Positions 45,224 through 57,938 of a DNA stretch of 64,000 nt are shown here, piece by piece. The position numbers and the translations under genes were made by a program. The notes beneath the pieces are model-generated. The model saw only the letters and a list, made by a program, of their open reading frames with translations, was not told the origin of the DNA and did no database searches. Each line of letters opens with the position of its first letter. The stretch's first letter is position 1. The DNA comes from Hygrocybe punicea (taxonomy: Eukaryota > Basidiomycota > Agaricomycetes > Agaricales > Hygrophoraceae): contig OY744464.1 in the NCBI GenBank assembly GCA_963556145.1, positions 5,022,001 through 5,086,000 on the forward strand. The letters run 5' to 3'.

Positions 45224-46501
45224 TTAGCTCATCACCATTGACCCCTCCTTCTCGCTCTTTCGCAGTATCCGCGCACTTGGAGAGCCTCTGCCGCGGTGGC
45301 TTTTGGACGCAGAGTGAGCAGCCTGCATTGAGAAAGCCTGGCGCGGTGAGGGGTGTAGCCGTGATGGCCGAACACGAGTCGGTTGGAGCGGCGTTTGCGG
45401 TGATGCTACGGAGCGTTTGCGAAGGAAATAACGCGGGGAAGTTGGTCTGGGTAATGGCAATTGAGATTGATCTTCGGAATCGATATCGGGGAGGCTGGTA
45501 TGCTGAGAAATGTGCAGGGGCGAGGAAGGGGGCGAGGCTTTGGAAGGATTCGTTGAATGCGGTGCGTCAGGTGTTAACGAAACAGCGACAGGCGATGTGC
45601 CCGGAGGTAGCGTTTCGCCTGCTTGCGAGTCTTGTGGGGGTCGGCCCTGTGGGAAATTCGAGATGAGCTCTGGTATCGGTATCTGCGAACTTTCATCTAT
45701 CTGAGATGTCGGGACAGGCCACTGCAGAGAGCCGTTGGGTGTGACGAGTGGCGTGTGTATGTATGGTTCGGATGCTTGTGAAGCCAATCGAAGGGGAGGC
45801 TGAGAGGACTGGGAAGGCTGTGAATGATGCTCGATCGACTGTGAGTTTGTCACGGGCATGGAACCGGCTGGGAATTGAGTGGATGAAGGTTGTGGTTGGA
45901 GTGCTCTACCGGTGGAGGATTCATAAAGACTGAGATTCGTGAAAGCTCGTGCACGCGTAGAAGTCAAATTATCAGACGCCGGTTCTGTGGGCTTTCGCTC
46001 TAGCGGTTTCGACTTCTTTGCACCTTCACTCTCGCCTGCATGCTGGCTCGTGCTGGGCCCAGCTTGGGGCACACTAGACTGTGAAAAGAATTCGTCCCCG
46101 TTTTCGCTAGAGTCTCTTCTTGCTCGTTTCAACGGTCTTGGACCGGGCTGGATCTGGCGGGGAACGCGTGGGACGGGGGCAATGGGAGGTAAAGTACTTT
46201 TTTCATACGCAAAATCTCGCACTTTGATGCCCCACGAGACTAATATGGATGGATCAGGTTGAGATGGTTGGGCGCGGATTGGTGCAGGTGTTGCAGTTGA
46301 TGTTGCAGTTGACGACTTTGAAGGTGAATAGGACATAATAGGACATCCTTGAGGAAATGTTGCTTTGCGTATCAAACGTGTTTCTTGACTTACAAGTGAG
46401 AGAGTACATGAATCGCTCGTGCTGCATTTCGTGGATGAATCTTGGTCTGTTTCCGGTAGGACCCTGGATCTATGGTCTTGAGGTGACTTTTTGGTGGCCA
46501 T
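45224..46501 (-). CDS. Disordered Ser/Pro-rich hypothetical protein (about 425 aa)
   Basis: A single open frame from the ATG at 46501 (MATKKSPQDHRSRVLPETDQ) runs to the stop at 45224. Ser, Pro, Gln and Thr dominate. Recognisable segments are ILVSWGIKVRDFAYEKSTLP (the only ordered-looking stretch, about residues 90-110), a basic cluster PRPLKRARRDSSENGDEFFS that could act as a nuclear localisation signal, and a basic C-terminus ending SARILRKSEKEGSMVMS. A possible 46-nt intron near 46390 would break the frame, so I read through it. No family recognised. It is divergent from the phosphatase gene, with 383 bp between the starts. Confidence 0.6.
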   Translation of the reverse strand: MATKKSPQDHRSRVLPETDQDSSTKCSTSDSCTLSLVSQETRLIRKATFPQGCPIMSYSPSKSSTATSTATPAPIRAQPSQPDPSILVSWGIKVRDFAYEKSTLPPIAPVPRVPRQIQPGPRPLKRARRDSSENGDEFFSQSSVPQAGPSTSQHAGESEGAKKSKPLERKPTEPASDNLTSTRARAFTNLSLYESSTGRALQPQPSSTQFPAGSMPVTNSQSIEHHSQPSQSSQPPLRLASQASEPYIHTPLVTPNGSLQWPVPTSQIDESSQIPIPELISNFPQGRPPQDSQAGETLPPGTSPVAVSLTPDAPHSTNPSKASPPSSPLHISQHTSLPDIDSEDQSQLPLPRPTSPRYFLRKRSVASPQTPLQPTRVRPSRLHPSPRQAFSMQAAHSASKSHRGRGSPSARILRKSEKEGSMVMS

Positions 46502-46884
46502 CGAGATCACGCTCAAGACTCTACACAGCGAAACGACGTTGATTCAAGGCGAACGACGCTACAGCTGAAAGGGCAGGAACTCGACACCTGGCAGCGAACA
46601 GACAGCCTGATGTGGGAACACAAAGGTTAACACCTTCCGGACTCCGCCTTTCAACCAGTAAACGTGACTCATCATCACGCGTAACGCGTAACGTTCATCA
46701 CGCTCATTCCACGTCACGTGCCGTACGACAAAGCCGAAATGACTTAGAGGTGTGTATTCACATTCACATAAACAGCTGGGATAATCCTAGACAACCTGAC
46801 CACAGACAAAGGCTGTCGTCGTTGGGTACATCGGCTAGTGATTGAGGCCAACGAAACAGGGATCAATAACACCTTGGTTTTAGC

Positions 46885-48626
46885 ATGTTTCGACGTGCTT
46901 GGAAACCCATTACTGCCGCAGTATTGGTGGGCGCGCCAGGTTACTTCTTCTACACAAGGTACAAACAGCAGACTTTCGACCTGGAAGTAAAATCTCGTGG
47001 CCCCGACGGCAAGTACGAGACAACCCACCAACGCATCCCGCTTCTTTCCATGGAAACCGTGGACGCGCGTATAAGAGAGAATGCCATATCCGAAAGCAAG
47101 CTGAGAGGAAGAATATTGTGGAAACATTGCACCGCTAGTTTGGCCTCAAATGATCCTATAGAGGATGCCCATTCAAACGCAATCATTCAACGCGACGACA
47201 CGGATCCGTCAGACCTTGGAGATCTATTGTTCTTCGCTGTTATGGATGGTCATGGTGGCACCCACACATCGCAATTGCTGTCGAGAGTCCTCATCAATGC
47301 GGTTGTTCTTGAGCTGTTGCCCTTGATCACTCGCAGTCCGACATTTCAGCCAAGACTCTTCGAAGACTTGACATCTGCGATGTGGCCGAGACGCTCCATT
47401 CCTCTTGTTTCAGATGCGGATACCCACCAAGTATCTCTTGCGATTCAGAATGCATTTACCAAGCTCGACATGGAGTTAATCCATTCACCCGTCCGCATCC
47501 TGGCTGCCAAAATGAACGAAGGGTCAGGAGAGAAAACAAAGGCCATCCCAGACCTTAGCCAGCATCCTCTGGCATTATCCACGATGCTCCCAGCGATTTC
47601 GGGTGTGTAGAAGATAAATTCTGCTTTTGCACCCAACTGACATTTCGTTAGGTAGCTGTGCCTTGATGGCAGTCCTAGACACTGCCCACCGCAACCTGTA
47701 TGTTGCATGCACAGGCGACTGTCGTGCCGTCGCCGGCATCTGGGAAGAGAATGCAGATGGTCAAGGCTCTTGGCGTGTCGAGGTCTTAAGCGAAGACCAA
47801 ACAGGACGTAATCCTAACGAGCTGAAAAGGTTCGAGTTGTCATTGATGATGACATTTTGCTCACGTTCTCCACAGAATGCAGGCCGAACATCCCCTGGAC
47901 GAGTCAGATCATGTTATCCAGAATGGCCGAGTTCTCGGTGGTTTGGAGCCCTCACGCGCATTTGGTGACGCACGATACAAATGGCCTCGAAAACTGCAGA
48001 GAATGTGAGACCCCGTCACACTTCTCCTTCCTTCGCCATTCTAGAAATTGATTGCGCTGCACTAAAGCTTGAATGAGGCTTTTATGGTTGGCAATAACAA
48101 ACCGATGCGACCTTGCCCCAGTTCTTTCAAGACACCACCCTATGTTACGTCCCGCCCCGTTGTTACTCATCGCAAACTCAACTTGCCCCTTCCGGCCCCT
48201 TCTTACGCTACTTCACAACCACATTCCACTCTCCGATTCCTAGTTTTAGCAACAGACGGTCTCTGGGACCAGCTTACATCCGAGGAGGTAGTCTCTTTAA
48301 TCGGCGGCCACTTATCCGGGTTGAAAGGAACAATCCCCAAGTCCGTCCTACCAACGCTTATACGCACCTCGACGGGCTCACCGACGGTCGAAGGTAAAGA
48401 CAAAAGGGGCGGTCGGAAAGATGGCTCCTGGGCATTTGTAGACGATAATATCAGCGCTCATCTCATTCGAAATGCGTTTGGCGGGGGTGATCAGCTGCTG
48501 CTCAGAAGGCTGTTGAGTATCCCTGCTCCATTTTCAAGGCGTTATCGTGATGACGTCACTGCAACCGTGGTGTGGTGGGAGGACACACAGGCTGATGTAG
48601 AGCCGTCGCTAAAGGCAAAACTATAA
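46885..48626 (+). CDS. PP2C-family phosphatase, mitochondrial (Ptc5/pyruvate dehydrogenase phosphatase type)
   Basis: These Mg/Mn-dependent Ser/Thr phosphatases reactivate pyruvate dehydrogenase in mitochondria. The N-terminus (MFRRAWKPITAAVLVGAPGY) is basic and hydrophobic, as for a mitochondrial signal with an anchor. PP2C motifs appear in order: SNDPIEDAHSNAI, LLFFAVMDGHGG, GSCALMAVLD, YVACTGDCRAVAG, QTGRNPNE, EHPLDESDHVIQNGRVLGGL, EPSRAFGDARYKWP, FLVLATDGLWDQLTSEEVV and RDDVTATVVWWED. The metal-binding Asp residues in MDGHGG, TDGLWD and RDD are present. Introns lie at about 47602-47651, 47832-47874 and 48006-48066. Roughly 520-540 residues, in the usual range for PDP-type enzymes. Confidence 0.88.
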
Positions 48627-48740
48627 AAATAATGAGATTATGTATATTGGAACAAGTGCCAAAAGGGTCAGTAAACTAGTGTGTATAATAATGATGGCGA
48701 CTCGTCTTGGTCCTACAAAAAAATGTCCTGATCGATTGCT

Positions 48741-51081
48741 CTAAATAATAGGCTTTTTCCTTCTATTCCCATATTTCTGACTCGGAGGCGGTCTATCAGC
48801 CCTAAGGTTGTTGCCCCCTGAAAGACGACTGAAAGGGTTACCACCAAAAGAGAACCTCTGATTAGATGAACTTGAATGCTCCCCGTCTTTCGTAGAGCCA
48901 TTCAATCTCGGAAGATCGACACGTAATGGCGTCCGTGCATAGTCCTTGAGATTCTCGTCCCTCTCGCCATCCGGTGACTTTCTCTTCTTCCCCAACTTTG
49001 TTTTGCTCGAATTACTGTAGAAGCTAGTAGCCGGAACAGTCTTAGGGGACACTGGAGAAGAACTTGGTGGTGGTGGTGGCGGCGGCGATGCAACAGTTGT
49101 CTGGGAAGAGGGTGCGGATTGCTTCTCCCCGGCAACTTTGGCTTCCACCTTTTCACCTTCCTCCTCACTCTCACAATATTGTGAGAGACTGGAGAGTGCC
49201 GTTTCAGCCTTTTTAGAAGCGGCGGCTTCAATTTTCTTCTTCACCAACTCAGCCTGAGGATCAGCGTTATTGACTATTTGTCGCTTTGGATCTGACTCCG
49301 AGGGAGCCGATGGAAGCTGCGGACCAATAAATGGCCGGGAAGCCTTAACACCTTTGTCCTCGTCCTCGTCCTCCCCGTCGCTTAGTAGGACTCTCCGCTT
49401 CTTCATTGCAGCAGCAACGCCAGTTTTTGGATGTATTGGTGGAGGGTTGGATGATGTTGTCACGGCGGCTTCCAATGCTTGCCCTTTGTCCCGAATATAG
49501 AGTAAGATGTAGGCATTCTTCAGGCCAACTGGAGAACTCCGGTTGAGTGTAACGCTGTCGTCATTCATCTCGTACCACCGGCCATCACTTGCCCTCACAT
49601 GAGAAAAGTAGTGGCCCGAGTTTGGACCACCGCCTGCGTGACAAATAACGCCGTATAGCACATAAGAAGGACCGTGTTGTCCCTCGCTCATGACAGGTCG
49701 CAATGACAAATGATCATCGTACTTGACGTGATGCCCAATTTTTCGACCCAACGGAGAGAAACGTTTGAGATGAACAGTCAGCACTAAAGGTGCTTCGTGA
49801 ATAGTGAACCGTTTCTCCGCAATCACTGATTTGCTGCACCTACAAAATTTGTTGAGGTTTCAACAACAATGGCGGGACAATGAGACGTACTTCTCGCATT
49901 TGTACTTGTCAGCTCCCTTCAAATAGTCGACGGTTACAAACTTCCGGAGAGCATCTTTCAGGACGTCCACACCATAGATATCAAGGCTGAGATCGAGAAT
50001 ACTGTCAAATGTATCACTATGGTGTTGACATTCACGACAGGTCACGCGGGATCGTAGCCGCCCGCCAAAAATCTTGTGAACCCAGGTGGTCTCGGCGAGC
50101 TTGCTATCAATTGTTCTACCATTTTATGTGGGTGTATTGGTGCGCTGTATTTCAACGGCTACTCACGGTGGATACCCCGCTAGACATGACTTCTGCAATG
50201 CGTCAATCGCGTAGCGGAGAAACTCATGCGAGTCCTCTTGTCTGCCTCGACGCATATGCTTTGCGATTGCTGCGCTTCTTTATTGATACTGAGCCATAAC
50301 CACATGAAGATTGACTCACTTTGCAGTCTATTGGTGATCGGTGAAGGGGTGAAGGGGTGATTTTTGTGCTGAGAATCCATCATTACGTCTCGCAGATTGC
50401 AAGACATGCAAAACCCATTTTTTACGCGACCTGCAGCAATAAGTAGGGATAATAGGTTATGACCAAGGTGTGAGTGGCGTACATGGATCGGTTTTTGAGT
50501 GTGCAATCAAGACACGAATCAGAGGAGGAGTGTGCAAAAGACACTGGAGGGCACTGTTAAGAAAGCAGGAGTTCCCGGTGTTATAGAGTCCCGAGCCAAC
50601 CCCGACAGACTTGGGCCAGGTTGAATCGATAGTTCCTTGGTAGAGGGAAGCGATTTTAACAGGTGTGGAAGAAGATTGTGGCGCGTTGACAGGCGTCGGT
50701 GGTGATGCTTGAGTAGCTTCACGGAAATAAACCTTTATTTAAATAATGAACAAGAACAAATGACTCACAAGTACCTATGGTGGCTTTGGGCGCTACATTT
50801 ATTGGAGTATATCTCCCTTCTGCCACAGCCAATGCTCCGGAGGACGATCCCTCTATAAATTCGATTGGAGGAGGAAGTAAACTATTAAAAGCTTCTATGT
50901 CCCGCGCCGGTCTATATTGTGATGCATTGTCTGGAGTTTGCTGAGGAGAAAACGAGGGCATAGGATAGAGGGGAGAAGCAAGCATTCTGATCTGCCTCCA
51001 AGATGGACCCACACGGATAATCGGGCCTGCTGCAAGAGACAGGCCGCGCAAGAGAGCAAGAGAGTAGTCGGACAACACCAA
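48741..51081 (-). CDS. Ubiquitin-specific protease, USP36/USP42-like
   Basis: A cysteine protease that removes ubiquitin. The N-terminus (from 51081) is linker-like. The Cys box is [20 protein letters not shown] (about 50580-50525), with Cys in NSCF as nucleophile. Further blocks are [38 protein letters not shown] and [20 protein letters not shown], and a zinc-knuckle partner KYKCEKC. The His box reads [20 protein letters not shown] followed by NDDSVT. The C-terminal 250 residues are disordered: a [18 protein letters not shown] patch, a polyproline run and the basic tail GNRRKKPII, which suggests nuclear or nucleolar location as known for USP36-type enzymes. About eight introns are needed between 50720 and 49827. 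Confidence 0.85.
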
Positions 51082-51265
51082 TTATGAGGACAAGCAGAGG
51101 TTCAAGCTTTTCAAGTTCGGAAAAGATGTGTAACTCTGTGCCTGCACGTGAGTGTGGCTTACTGCTTCCGAATGCACATTGTGAGTACTAAGTAGAAATT
51201 AAATGATAGAGTTATTAAAGGATCGTATGGTATCGAAGGGGTAGACTCCTGTCCCACAGCCGTTT

Positions 51266-52495
51266 CTAACATGCTTTCTCCAGTTCGCGGAGGAGGGCGT
51301 CAATATCCCATTTAGAATATTCAGAAGCACCGGTGTAAGTCTCATTTCCAGATGAGGTGGGAAGGCATAATTCAGATAAGGAGGAAAATTGTAACAGCGG
51401 CGAGAGAGTGGGGACCGGAGGAGATGCATGTCTAACGTGAGGTGGGGTAGCTAAATAGCTGGGAACAGATAATGCTTCGAGGTTGTATGAAGGCGACGGA
51501 GATGGCGACAAGGAATAGCTTAACGACGGTGGGGAGCACGAGGGGGATTGTGAATCGACGTAGTACGGCTGTCCAGGGGGTGATCCGGTTTCGCTGAAGG
51601 GTTGGATAGGGTTGGTATTAGGGAACAAACCCGAATTACAGCCATGTACGTTGGTCGGCATCACCGGGGATGGATCGGTTAAATGAAGCGTTGAATGAGC
51701 CAGGTCTGAAGAAAAGTGTTTTCATAAGCCACCTCAAATGTGAACGGGAAATGAATGACTTACCAGTAGATAAAACGGTAGACAAGTCGGGGGAGTGCCA
51801 CTGGTCGAGTACCGTCGAACACAAAGTAGGGAGCGTTTCGTTAATAGGATCTGCGGGGAGCACGGAAGGCCTCTTCGAGAACAGCGGTGCAGAATTCACG
51901 TATTCGATCATGACGGTCTTGGGATCAACCCCGTGTCTCCTCAAATGTGCTGTGAAAGCAGAGCGGCGTTTGATGCTGTTGTGCGACAGGATCAACGATT
52001 GAATAGACGACTGAAAGAAACCGACCTCGAGGAACAGCCAGGAACGGGGCAGCGATACCTCCCGACGTGGAAATGTGTTTCCTTCCGGTGACGAGAACAT
52101 GATGAAGGGTCTCCAAATGCTGCGCCACAATCGTAAAAGCCGCATTTGAACGGCTTACGATTCGAGCTATTTGGCGGTGTCTCTTTCAAGCGTCTCAATC
52201 ACACGGAAATTGAACTCACTGTACATTCTGGTGCGTTTTTAGGGCGCCACTTTGGGAAAATGCCTTTCCACAATCCACGCAGACATGTGGTCTATGAGAG
52301 ATTTTTAACAGCTATCAAAACAAATATCACACAAATACAAACTTCAGACCAGTGTGGAGAAGTTGGTGACGAGTAAGGTCCCCTTTTCGAATAAAATACT
52401 TGGCGCACGTCGGACATTTCCACTATAAAATTGGTTAGATTATTTCCATCGGATCAGGTTGGTTTACTCGCCTGGGACATCGCATCTGCATTCAT
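51266..52495 (-). CDS. C2H2 zinc-finger transcription factor
   Basis: Four or five C2H2 fingers lie in the N-terminal half. The first reads CPTCAKYFIRKGDLTRHQLL, then HTGLKPHVCVDCGKAFSQSG..LKTHQ, FKCGFYDCGAAFGDPSSCSR..H, and YRCPVPGCSS joined over an intron to IKRRSAFTAHLRRHG. The HTG(L)KP linker is typical. The C-terminal part is Ser/Pro-rich (SPSCSPPSLSYSLSPSPSPS) and ends EYSKWDIDALLRELEKAC, a possible activation segment. The start at 52495 yields MNADAMSQ and requires a GC-AG intron (GCGAGT donor at about 52471). A later intron uses GTTTGT. The finger order and spacing are clear, while the target genes are unknown. Confidence 0.8.
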
Positions 52496-52786
52496 GTTGG
52501 TTGAGGGGACCAGGCAAAATTAAAGAGCGAGAAGGGACAGAACAACGTTGTCCGGCAACGTCAGAAAATCAAAAGAGTGGCTCTCGCAGTGGGGGGGAGT
52601 TGAAACGATGAAAGGGCGACATCCCGAAGGACTTGAAGTACTTTGTACCACGTGCCACAACGGCACAAAGACTTAAAAGTACTTAACGGTCAAGAAACGC
52701 GAATTTCCAACGGAATGTCTCACCAGCAATAGAAGTCACGTGAACTTCCTTTGTCCCTTGCACAATTAGCGTAGGGCTGAGGTCGT

Positions 52787-53008
52787 TTACGGTCGTTTAG
52801 AGTCATGCAAACGAAACCCCCCTCTGCGAAAGTGCACAACCACGTCAACAATGAGCACAGCATCATTTTGAAAAGTCAGGAACCATACCCTCTGGATCAT
52901 ACACTTTTGCAAGTCTGGATGGGCGGAGCGTTTTTCAATTTCATCAAATGCAGCATCGATATCTTCGACTGTAATGACTTCCGGGCCTTCCAGTTTTCCC
53001 ATGGTCAT
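52787..53008 (-). CDS. Small hypothetical protein
   Basis: The frame MTMGKLEGPEVITVEDIDAA continues as FDEIEKRSAHPDLQKCMIQ and ends GGFRLHDSKRP. A 66-nt segment with a GTATGG donor and CGCAG acceptor can be removed in frame, leaving about 50 residues; without splicing it is 73. The acidic-helical start looks real, but no family is recognised. It lies between the C2H2 gene and the F-box gene and is divergent from neither. Confidence 0.4.
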   Translation of the reverse strand: MTMGKLEGPEVITVEDIDAAFDEIEKRSAHPDLQKCMIQRVWFLTFQNDAVLIVDVVVHFRRGGFRLHDSKRP

Positions 53009-53229
53009 TTGATTGAATCATGCTTCCTGACCGTGGTGAAGAGAGTTTTTAGTTCAGTTAGGAGTAATATTCACGAACCACGGCCATACTACACAGTTTC
53101 TTGATATTTCTGCCAAATTCTGCCAGTGGCAATTGCCGTTCGGCGCATTTTGCCGACGACACTATCAGCCTTTCTCGGCTTGAGCCATAATTTTTATTTA
53201 CAAAAACCGAGAGTTCGAGGAATCGTTGC

Positions 53230-54697
53230 CTAGTTCCCTAGTCCAGGCCCGTCAATCCTCTTGGTTATCCTTTCTTCCATCCATGGCGCGATAGCCCATA
53301 GGTCGGGCCAGGTGAATGAAGCATATTGATTTCGACCTGGGCCAACAACTAAGTCAAGGTCTTGGAGGGGAGGCCATTCTAGCTCAGATGTATGGATATG
53401 TGGACCAAGAATTTGGGCGATTATCCTGCCAAAACATCTCAGTTGTCATAGGGTATGTATATGAGGACTAGAACTGACAGTAGACCCCCAACCCACTGAA
53501 GTCCTTCTTCTTCAACCTCCCCTGATCCAAGCCAACGCTTGTCTCCACCTCCAGCAGTATGAAATGGATATTTGGCGTGCGAAGGAGAAGGTAAAGGATA
53601 AGTCAAGCGAGTGTAAGCCATCGGGGGCCTGTGAAAATCTGGAATGTCTCGAATAAAATTAGATATTATTGTGCGGCAAGAACATACAGCGCACTTGATG
53701 AGTTGACATTCACAGAAGGGGTAGAATTGGCAGAATTTTCAGAAACAAGGACGACTCCTGATCTATGTCCACTCTCGCTAATGTTGGTGGTATCTATTCC
53801 CGGCGGATGCAAAAAGACATGAGCATTGGGGTTGACATAGAACTGACTCCTTGGTTTATTTAACGTTCCAAATGCAAGTATCCTGACATCAGCAAATTCA
53901 ACAACAAGCTGCGTACAGCTGAGTCAAATATTAATGGCGGTAGGAAACAAGGGCACGAACCCGTACACGAGTTTCGAGGTGAGCCAGATTACTTTGCAAT
54001 CTATGAGTACATATTAGCCTAGTAAGTATTCGATGAGTAGCAAAGTACGGACTTCATTTCGTTGAACAAGGAGAGTGGATTGAAACTTCGCGCCGAAGTC
54101 TCGAGTTCGTTAGCTGAACCGTTGCGATTCAAAACAATATACCTGAACAGGGATTGAAACTTGTTAATGAGAAAAGAAGGTAGAGCAAACTTTGTCCAAG
54201 CTTCATCGGCGGTGCAAGTTGTATGGCTCCTATGCCAGAGGCGGTAAAGCATACTGGGCACTGTATGTCAGCCATATCAATAGCATTTGAGAATAATGAT
54301 TTTCAAACCTCAAAAACGCTCCTTTCCATTCTCCGTCCTTTTTCCACTTGCGCCATCCTGGGAGGAACCTCCTTCTGAAGCATTCCTCCCATTCCGCTGA
54401 CTTCAGGTTTGGAAGCGTGCTCTCGAATAATAAGAACGCCGGTGGTGCAATGCTCAAAATCTCCACCCAATTTTGCCGAGGGATAGAGCGCACACTCAAG
54501 TGTTTTAGACAGGCTTCAAAAGAATTCGACCGCAAGTTACGAAGAATCGGGGCTCTCCAGGGATTCAGAGATGAGTCGGAGGCGATAAAATGTAGCCGTC
54601 GAGATAAATAGAACAACTTGATAAGAGACTCCAAGTCAAGTTCGCTGAGAATATCAGCGATGAGCTCGACAGGCAGCGATTCGAAGGTTATTGTCAT
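53230..54697 (-). CDS. F-box protein
   Basis: F-box proteins recruit substrates to SCF ubiquitin ligases through Skp1. The N-terminal F-box is plain: MTITFESLPVELIADILSEL followed by DLESLIKLFYLSRRLHFIAS. Next come LNPWRAPILRNLRSNSFEAC, LSVRSIPRQNWVEILSIAPP and FRRRFLPGWRKWKKDGEWKG. Further exons give FALPSFLINKFQSLFRYIVL, VRLVVEFADVRILAFGTLNK, FYVNPNAHVFLHPPGIDTTN, RWLGSGEVEEEGLQWVGGLL and LGPHIHTSELEWPPLQDLDL. The C-terminus is YASFTWPDLWAIAPWMEERI and ends DGPGLGN. The exons are separated by five or so short introns. From memory, an F-box followed by this C-terminal block is common in agaricomycetes; the substrate is unknown. Confidence 0.78.
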
Positions 54698-55130
54698 GAA
54701 TAGTGAAGTGTCTCGTGACCGGTAGTCCGAATCTCACCCTTGCAATTGTGGACAGTGATATCCCGATAGACCTACATAGGCATGGTGCGTCTTCCAAAAT
54801 TTCTGCGACTCAAAGGTCGTAGAATCCAGCATTGTAGGACTGACTCGGATATTCACGGCAGGGATTGTAATTTTTGTGCTTATAGTCGCCCAATGTTAAA
54901 GCTGTGTCCCTCAATTCGCTGACGTCCAAAGGCACGTATTAATTAGTCTGGCCAGACTGTTTCTTCGTCTTCGAAGGTTTCATTAATGGAAAACTCGTGT
55001 TGCTGGGAGTTTTCGGAAACGCGCTGATGTTTCGGCGAAGGGCTCCCAGTCCGAGCGTTAAACATGAGGCTCCTCTATTTCGACTGAATATAACACACTA
55101 CGATTCACCCCTACTTCCCTTTGCGCCGCC
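54698..55130. promoter_or_regulatory. Divergent intergenic region of the F-box and TPR-SET genes
   Basis: No gene seen in this 433-bp stretch, which must hold the promoters of the two divergent genes. A TATAACACA box lies at about 55090, about 40 bp before the ATG at 55131. Confidence 0.4.
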
Positions 55131-57885
55131 ATGGGTCTCATCGCATCTAAAGCTCAAGATATGTTTGCATTCGTGACTACGTTGGGATTGTTCCACTGGT
55201 TTGTCCTGAGGGAACGTTCGGAATGTCTCCGTGTCACTTCTGCTATGGAGGATGCCCACGCAAACTCTCCAACTCAGGATCACGACCTTTCCGAAGAGAT
55301 GTTGGCCATTCGTATGAAAGAGTTTCAAGAATTGTTTGAACGGGACCGCGTTCTCGAACCAGAGAAAGTATCTCTTCTGAGTCGCGAGTATCTGGTTCAG
55401 TCCCAACACTCGATTCGCTGGGACGAGATACAGGTATCTCACAATGAATATCGGAAGCAAACGACCCTGTTTGGGCTCCAGAAGCATTTTAGTACGACAG
55501 CCTTAGAGGATCTTAATCGGAGTGAGTTGTTGGACATTCTGTTCTATTTTATTTCTGATGACTTCTCTCTAGTTTCATTGTCCAACATGCTCGTCCGCAA
55601 AACTCACGTGGTGCGTGTTTTCTATCATACTTGAGGGCAATCTACGGGGAAACACCAACGTGTAAACGCAGGGACGGTTTCTTCTATGCCGAACAATCGT
55701 GCCCTGTGGTCTGTCGTTTTTCTCCTTTCACGTTGGTTGTATTTGACAGTGGTAATATTGGCCGATAGTTCGCTGTGTTGACGTCCAATTGATCATTGAA
55801 GATCCCGAAGGTGATGCCCATGCATTGACTGTCTGCAATTTCCCGACTGTTACAGGCGAATCATTGGCATACCTAGACATGCTTCTGCCAGTCCGACTCG
55901 TCATGGCAATTCGCGAACCAACAATCTTGAACTCACATCCAAATCACCCTCCATACCCCGTCATCAGAGTCGATTCCCCCTCCGACATCGTCTTTCTTCC
56001 ATCACACAGCGATTTTGTTTGCGATATCCATTGGAAATCTGATCTCAGTGTCGAAAAACCCCTAGACGCTCGATCTCTGATTGGGACTTTGAAATATGTG
56101 GGAAATCAACATTTTAAAGCCGGCCGTTGGTTACCAGCTGCTATTGCTTATTCTCGAGGACTCGACATCGAACCAACAGCTCATCTTCTACGTTTGAACC
56201 GCGCCGAAGTCTATCTCCGTCTAGGGTACTACTCTGCAGCACTTGCTGATGCTCAGTACGTGCTTGCACTTCCCGAATTGGGAGAATCTTCTCGAAATAA
56301 GGCGCTATACCGAGCAGGCAAGGCCAATTATGGCAGAGGGGACTATGTTGCAGCTGAATGTAAATTCAAGGAATTCGCTAGTCTCGCCCCTGGAAATACG
56401 GATGCATGGGCAGGTGTATCTCGTGCACAAGCACGGTTGAAGGAGAGTCTCACTGGTCGATATGAGTGGACTCGTCTTTTCAAGGAATCGCAAGCGTCAC
56501 CGCGTGTCGATGTTGCAGATTTCGTCGGGCCCGTGAAAGTGACGGTAATAGAGGGGCGTGGGGGCGGTAGAGGTGTCGTTGCAACTCGGCGCATCCGCAT
56601 TGGCGAAGTACTGGTATGTTTCCTCCATTTTTAAGTGGAGATTGGACCGTCATACTTGTTCTTAAGGTTGTCGCGAAGCCGTTTGTTTCGGTCTATCCTG
56701 AAGATTTACCATCCAACGAAGAGTTGCGAGCATTTGATCCGCTAGCAGGCAAACTCGCAACGAAATGTCAGACTGCTTTGGTAACTCGCGTCGTCGAAAA
56801 ACTTTACGGCAATCCCGATCTATACGATGACGTATTGTCGTTATACGGCGGGCCCGGGTCACATCCGCCCCCTTCATACCCCCCTGCCAGCAGAAAGGAC
56901 AATCAACATTACAACCCTCTCATTCCAGTCGTGGACATCGACGTCGCCCAGATTGAGGCCATCTGCACTTTCAATAACTTTACGCCTAACTCTCTCGAGA
57001 TCGGACCGCACGACATGACCGTGGAAAATCCTGCAGCGCTGTACCTCCTCCCGTCACTTTTTAATCATTCTTGCCTCTCTAATGCCGGGTGGCATTGCCT
57101 TGGGGATGCCATGGTTATCAGAGCCACTGAAGGGATTGCTGCTGGAGATGAAATCACCATCTCGTATACTTGGAGTGAGTCATATCACCAACGTCGGACG
57201 GCACTCGCAGTGTATCTTCCACTTGGGTGCGATTGTAAATTGTGTGAGGAGGATGGCAAGGACGGAGAGGAAGCTCTCGAGCGCCGAGAGTGGTTAGTCT
57301 CTGAATATAGCAAACCATGTACGGACGCCGCTTCTTCTCTGGAAATGGCTCGCGTCTTTGCCAAGGAAACCATGGCGACGTTTGCGCCCACCAGGAATAC
57401 GATACTCCCCCGAATGAGCAATGCCCACCACATGATAGCTGTATCGATCCAAGAAGTGGCATGCGATGCTGATAAACAACTATGGCCAACGTATTTCGAG
57501 GGTGCCATTGAGGAAGAGTTCAAGGCGCTGGAAAGTGCTGGGTTGGTGGTCATCGACAAGACGATACGAGGACCAGTTCATAAACGAACATCGCCGATAG
57601 CCACAACTTGTCTTCCCACTTTTATCCCTCACGAGCACCTTGTTTCGATCATCATCTCCATTGCTTACTCTTTCAACGTCTTGAAGGATCGTCGAAGGGT
57701 TATTCAGTGGATCAAGGCTGCAGCCTGGGGTGAGTTACAGTATCATTCTCTCTCCCTCGCATCAAGACTAACGATGCATAGTTGAAAAAATAGCGATTAG
57801 TGCTGACAAGGAAATCTTCTTACTCCGGCATGGTACTGTTTTGGAACACCACGGATTGTATTCTCTCGCTGAGAAAGTATTGTAA
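55131..57885 (+). CDS. TPR and SET domain protein (SMYD-like)
   Basis: The N-terminal part starts MGLIASKAQDMFAFVTTLGL and contains SEEMLAIRMKEFQELFERDR. After several short exons, 55789-56615 encodes IIEDPEGDAHALTVCNFP and a TPR array (GNQHFKAGRWLPAAIAYSRG, LLRLNRAEVYLRLGYYSAAL, RAGKANYGRGDYVAAECKF). The SET domain is split by an intron. Its pre-core is GRGGGRGVVATRRIRIGEVL, the core is YLLPSLFNHSCLSNAGWHCL (NHSC), and AAGDEITISYTWSESYHQR leads to the post-SET LPLGCDCKLCEED. NHSC and the cysteine-rich end indicate an active-type protein methyltransferase of the SMYD class. The gene ends with EKIAISADKEIFLLRHG and SLAEKVL. The region 55640-55788 between the two blocks needs several splices that I could not fix with certainty. 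Confidence 0.8.
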
Positions 57886-57938
57886 TTCATAGCTACACCC
57901 ACTTAGGTAACTTATGTCGGGTAAGATCACTTCTTACG